Shown in pieces: positions 50,878 to 52,235 of a stretch of DNA of 52,235 nt. Source of the DNA: Streptomyces sp. B93 (GTDB lineage: Bacteria > Actinomycetota > Actinomycetes > Streptomycetales > Streptomycetaceae). The translations under genes and the position numbers were made by a program. The stretch lies in NCBI RefSeq assembly GCF_018070565.1, contig NZ_JAGPXL010000046.1, forward strand, positions 1 through 52,235, written 5' to 3'. How positions within the stretch are numbered: the first letter of the stretch is position 1; each line of letters starts with the position of its first letter. Below the pieces are notes generated by a model. That model was not told where the DNA came from. It worked only from the letters and a program-made list of their open reading frames with translations, and did not search any database.

Positions 50878-51066
50878 GGGCCCCGATGGGGCACGTTTCA
50901 CTGCTCGGCGATCTGAGTCTCCCGCGCGGTGCCGGAAGGCCTCCTGGCCGACGGGTCCTTGAGGCCTGTCTCCGTGTGTTCTGCCATCTGCGCGCGGTGC
51001 TGCTCGGCATGGGTGCTCCTGGATATCTCAGACGGGTGATGGGCCGGGGCTCCATGGGGCGCTAGG
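50878..51066. other. Gene-free region after the GBL receptor
   Basis: No convincing gene on either strand. A minus-strand reading frame that crosses it is hydrophilic, lacks a ribosome site and resembles nothing recognised. Confidence 0.5.
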
Positions 51067-51090
51067 AAGATACATACCATCCGGTTTACG
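51067..51090. promoter_or_regulatory. Second ARE-like operator
   Basis: Contains ATACATACCATCCGGTTTAC. Read on the minus strand this is AAACCGG-AT-GGTATGTAT, close to the ARE consensus of gamma-butyrolactone receptors. Ends 10 nt before a short ORF that resembles the AfsA N-terminus. Confidence 0.6.
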
Positions 51091-51100
51091 CTCCAGCGGT

Positions 51101-51247
51101 ATGAGGCGTTCCGGCTTGTGGTGTGCGGAGGATTTTGCTCCGTTTCGCGGTGTGGGCTGGTGTGTTGACCTGAGTGAGGGTGTGGCCGAGTGGGTGCTTC
51201 TCGAGTGGTTCTCGAGCGGCACGCCTGACGATGGCCTGGTCCGGTGA
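51101..51247 (+). pseudogene. Possible AfsA-type butyrolactone synthase fragment
   Basis: 48 codons, ATG to TGA. Residues SEGVAEWVLLEWFSSG align without gaps with the first conserved block of AfsA-type proteins, where a V-x-E-V-x-L-T-x-W-x3-G pattern is expected; about a third of positions match. A full gene would be about 300 residues; the block after the stop shows no AfsA sequence in any frame. No ribosome site. Location directly after an ARE and next to a receptor gene is what an afsA-like gene would have. Short length keeps this tentative. Confidence 0.3.
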
Positions 51248-51596
51248 TCGGCATCAGGACCCAGCCGGGATCAGCTCACGGGTCAAGAACAGAACGACCA
51301 GGGCGATTCAACGCGAGAGTTGGTGAACCCACTCGGGCGGTGGTCCGTGTCTTTCACTGTTGTGTGATGACTGGGCCGGTCTCGGTGGTGTGCGTGTGCT
51401 GAACGGGGTGGAAGCAGTTGGCGTGGGCCGCCATCCGGCCGGATTGGTTGAAACCCGTACGTGGGCCTTGGCCGATCCCAGCGGTGAGGTGCCGACGGCG
51501 CAGCAGGCCAAGGGCGAGTTGACGGCCCGGGAACGGATCACTCTGTTATTCGACGCGGGTTTCTTCTATGAGACGGAGAAGTTACGTCGGCACCGT

Positions 51597-51626
51597 GCGC
51601 TCGGGTTCGGTGCGCTCGGGTTCGGT
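51597..51626. repeat. 15-bp tandem duplication inside the collapsed carboxylase frame
   Basis: Two exact adjacent copies of GCGCTCGGGTTCGGT, giving ALGFGALGFG where the family has a single xTGFG. Shows slippage-type mutation in an apparently unselected gene. Confidence 0.85.
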
Positions 51627-52137
51627 CTCGACGCCGGGAAGCCGTACGCGGACGGAGCCGTGCACGTGGCCGTCCCGGCGGCTGCGCCGTTGGCGGCCCT
51701 GAACGATGGTGCGGCTCACAACCCGGCCCCGAGGGACTTCGTGTCCACGGTTCGTGAGCCCTCCCCGACGCTCGTCACCCTCATCCAGAACGGCTTGAGT
51801 GGCGCGGACATCAAGGCACCGGAACAGGCCGCTCGGTTCGTGCAGATGTGTGACGCCTTCAATGTCCCGTTGGCGACGCTGTCGGATGGGCCTGGTTCCC
51901 TTCCGGGCGTGGGTCCGGAGCGCAGGGTGATCAGCCGGCACGGGGCGAAGCGCCTGTGCGTGTATGGCGAGGTGACGGTGTCACGGACCTCGCTGATCCG
52001 GCGTGGGGCGTATGGCGGTGCGCACGTCGTCATGGACGAACAGTCGATCGGTGCGGATCTGACGTTTGTGTGGCCGCGGCTCGGCCGACGCCCGCGACGC
52101 CCTCAACAGGTCGATCGGAATGCTCCACGCCAGCACG

Positions 52138-52235
52138 TCGTTTTGTTGGGTGTGTGGGGGTGGGTGAACGGCGGGGTTGGTTGGTTTGTGGGTGGGTTGG
52201 TTGGCTTGTTTTTGGGGTGGGTGCCGGTTTGTGGG
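52138..52235. other. G/T-rich, C/A-poor tail with G-quadruplex potential
   Basis: From about 52138 to the end the plus strand is almost entirely G and T, in sharp contrast to the rest of the window. The segment 52173-52204 has closely spaced runs (GGGG, GG, GG, GGG, GGG, GG, GG) separated by one to four bases, mostly T, which could fold as a G-quadruplex. Confidence 0.6.

Larger units (their letters stand above)
51390..52235 (+). pseudogene. Acyl-CoA carboxylase beta-subunit (AccB/PccB-like) gene, internally collapsed, 3' partial
   Basis: One open frame from a stop at 51324 to the window end. Blocks of the carboxyltransferase appear in the right order: AQQAKGELTARERITLLFD, RRHRALGFG...LDAGKPYADGAV, AAAPLAALNDGA, RDFVSTVRE, IQNGLSGADI, then QAARFVQMCDAFNVPLATL, PGSLPGV and YGGAHVVMDEQSIGADLTF. 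Between them large parts are missing, including the GGAAYSPA oxyanion region, the second N-terminal half and the domain joint. After ADLTFVWP the homology ends. About 520 residues are reduced to about 220, every deletion in frame. Start uncertain (GTG 51390, 51396 or 51408). Unlikely to be catalytic. Confidence 0.7.

Noticed and set aside
50898..51254. Minus-strand 118-codon frame through the second ARE
   Set aside because: Hydrophilic, no ribosome site, no family; the plus-strand AfsA-like fragment explains the area better.
1..52235. CRISPR arrays, tRNA or rRNA genes, transposase genes
   Set aside because: No regularly spaced repeats, cloverleaf-like segments or transposase motifs were recognised on reading.

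Overview
The window looks like a chromosomal-arm segment of a Streptomyces (or very close actinomycete). GC is very high, GTG starts and ATGA/GTGA stop-start overlaps are frequent, and it carries Tat and lipoprotein exporters, a GAF-ANTAR protein, a SpoIIE-type phosphatase, cysteine-free (type B) ribosomal proteins L31 and L36, and a gamma-butyrolactone-receptor-like TetR protein. No tRNA, rRNA, CRISPR array or intact insertion sequence was seen.

Layout. 1-6.7 kb: the end of a sensor kinase, then a minus-strand operon (ROK regulator, SsuC/SsuB/SsuA-like ABC importer, cytoplasmic type I sulfatase, formylglycine-generating enzyme), which reads as uptake and desulfation of a sulfated small molecule. 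A Tat-exported GH43-like protein diverges from it. 8.3-13.2 kb: MFS/MarR efflux pair with a strong palindromic operator, a TfoX-like protein, a methyltransferase, an esterase and an NmrA-like protein. 13.2-16.5 kb: sulfide-oxidation operon (sulfide:quinone oxidoreductase, persulfide-dioxygenase/rhodanese fusion, DUF302) with three CsoR/CstR-type operators but no regulator gene. 16.7-18.3 kb: L31, L36 and a MerR-methyltransferase fusion. 18.3-22.1 kb: FAH-family dehydratase, IlvD/EDD dehydratase and GntR regulator (Weimberg-like sugar-acid catabolism). 22.1-28.9 kb: LacI regulator and xylobiose-type ABC importer plus GH3 glycosidase (bxl-like). 28.9-33.0 kb: haloperoxidase-type hydrolase, a small orphan protein, a broken Pycsar-type effector gene, an M48 protease and an exported beta-propeller protein.

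33.1-44.0 kb is the most distinctive block: two related amidohydrolases (one with a Tat signal), a TetR regulator, a second, Tat-exported sulfatase, and a minus-strand operon of extradiol dioxygenase, FAH-family hydrolase, MhpA-like flavin hydroxylase and acetoacetyl-CoA synthetase. Four copies of a 14-bp palindrome (TGATGA-WW-TCATCA) lie upstream of the sulfatase, the dioxygenase operon and the exported amidohydrolase, which points to one regulon for a sulfated aromatic compound.

44-52.2 kb: GAF-ANTAR, DUF5133 and PAS-GAF-SpoIIE genes, a VOC remnant and a 2H phosphoesterase. Then follows a gamma-butyrolactone-type module: SDR reductase, HAD protein with an Asn in place of the usual nucleophilic Asp, an ArpA/ScbR-like receptor, two ARE-like operators and what looks like an AfsA fragment. 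The window ends in an in-frame collapsed acyl-CoA carboxylase beta-subunit gene that runs into a G/T-rich tail. Its last kilobases are visibly less GC-rich in codon choice than the rest and carry several decayed genes.
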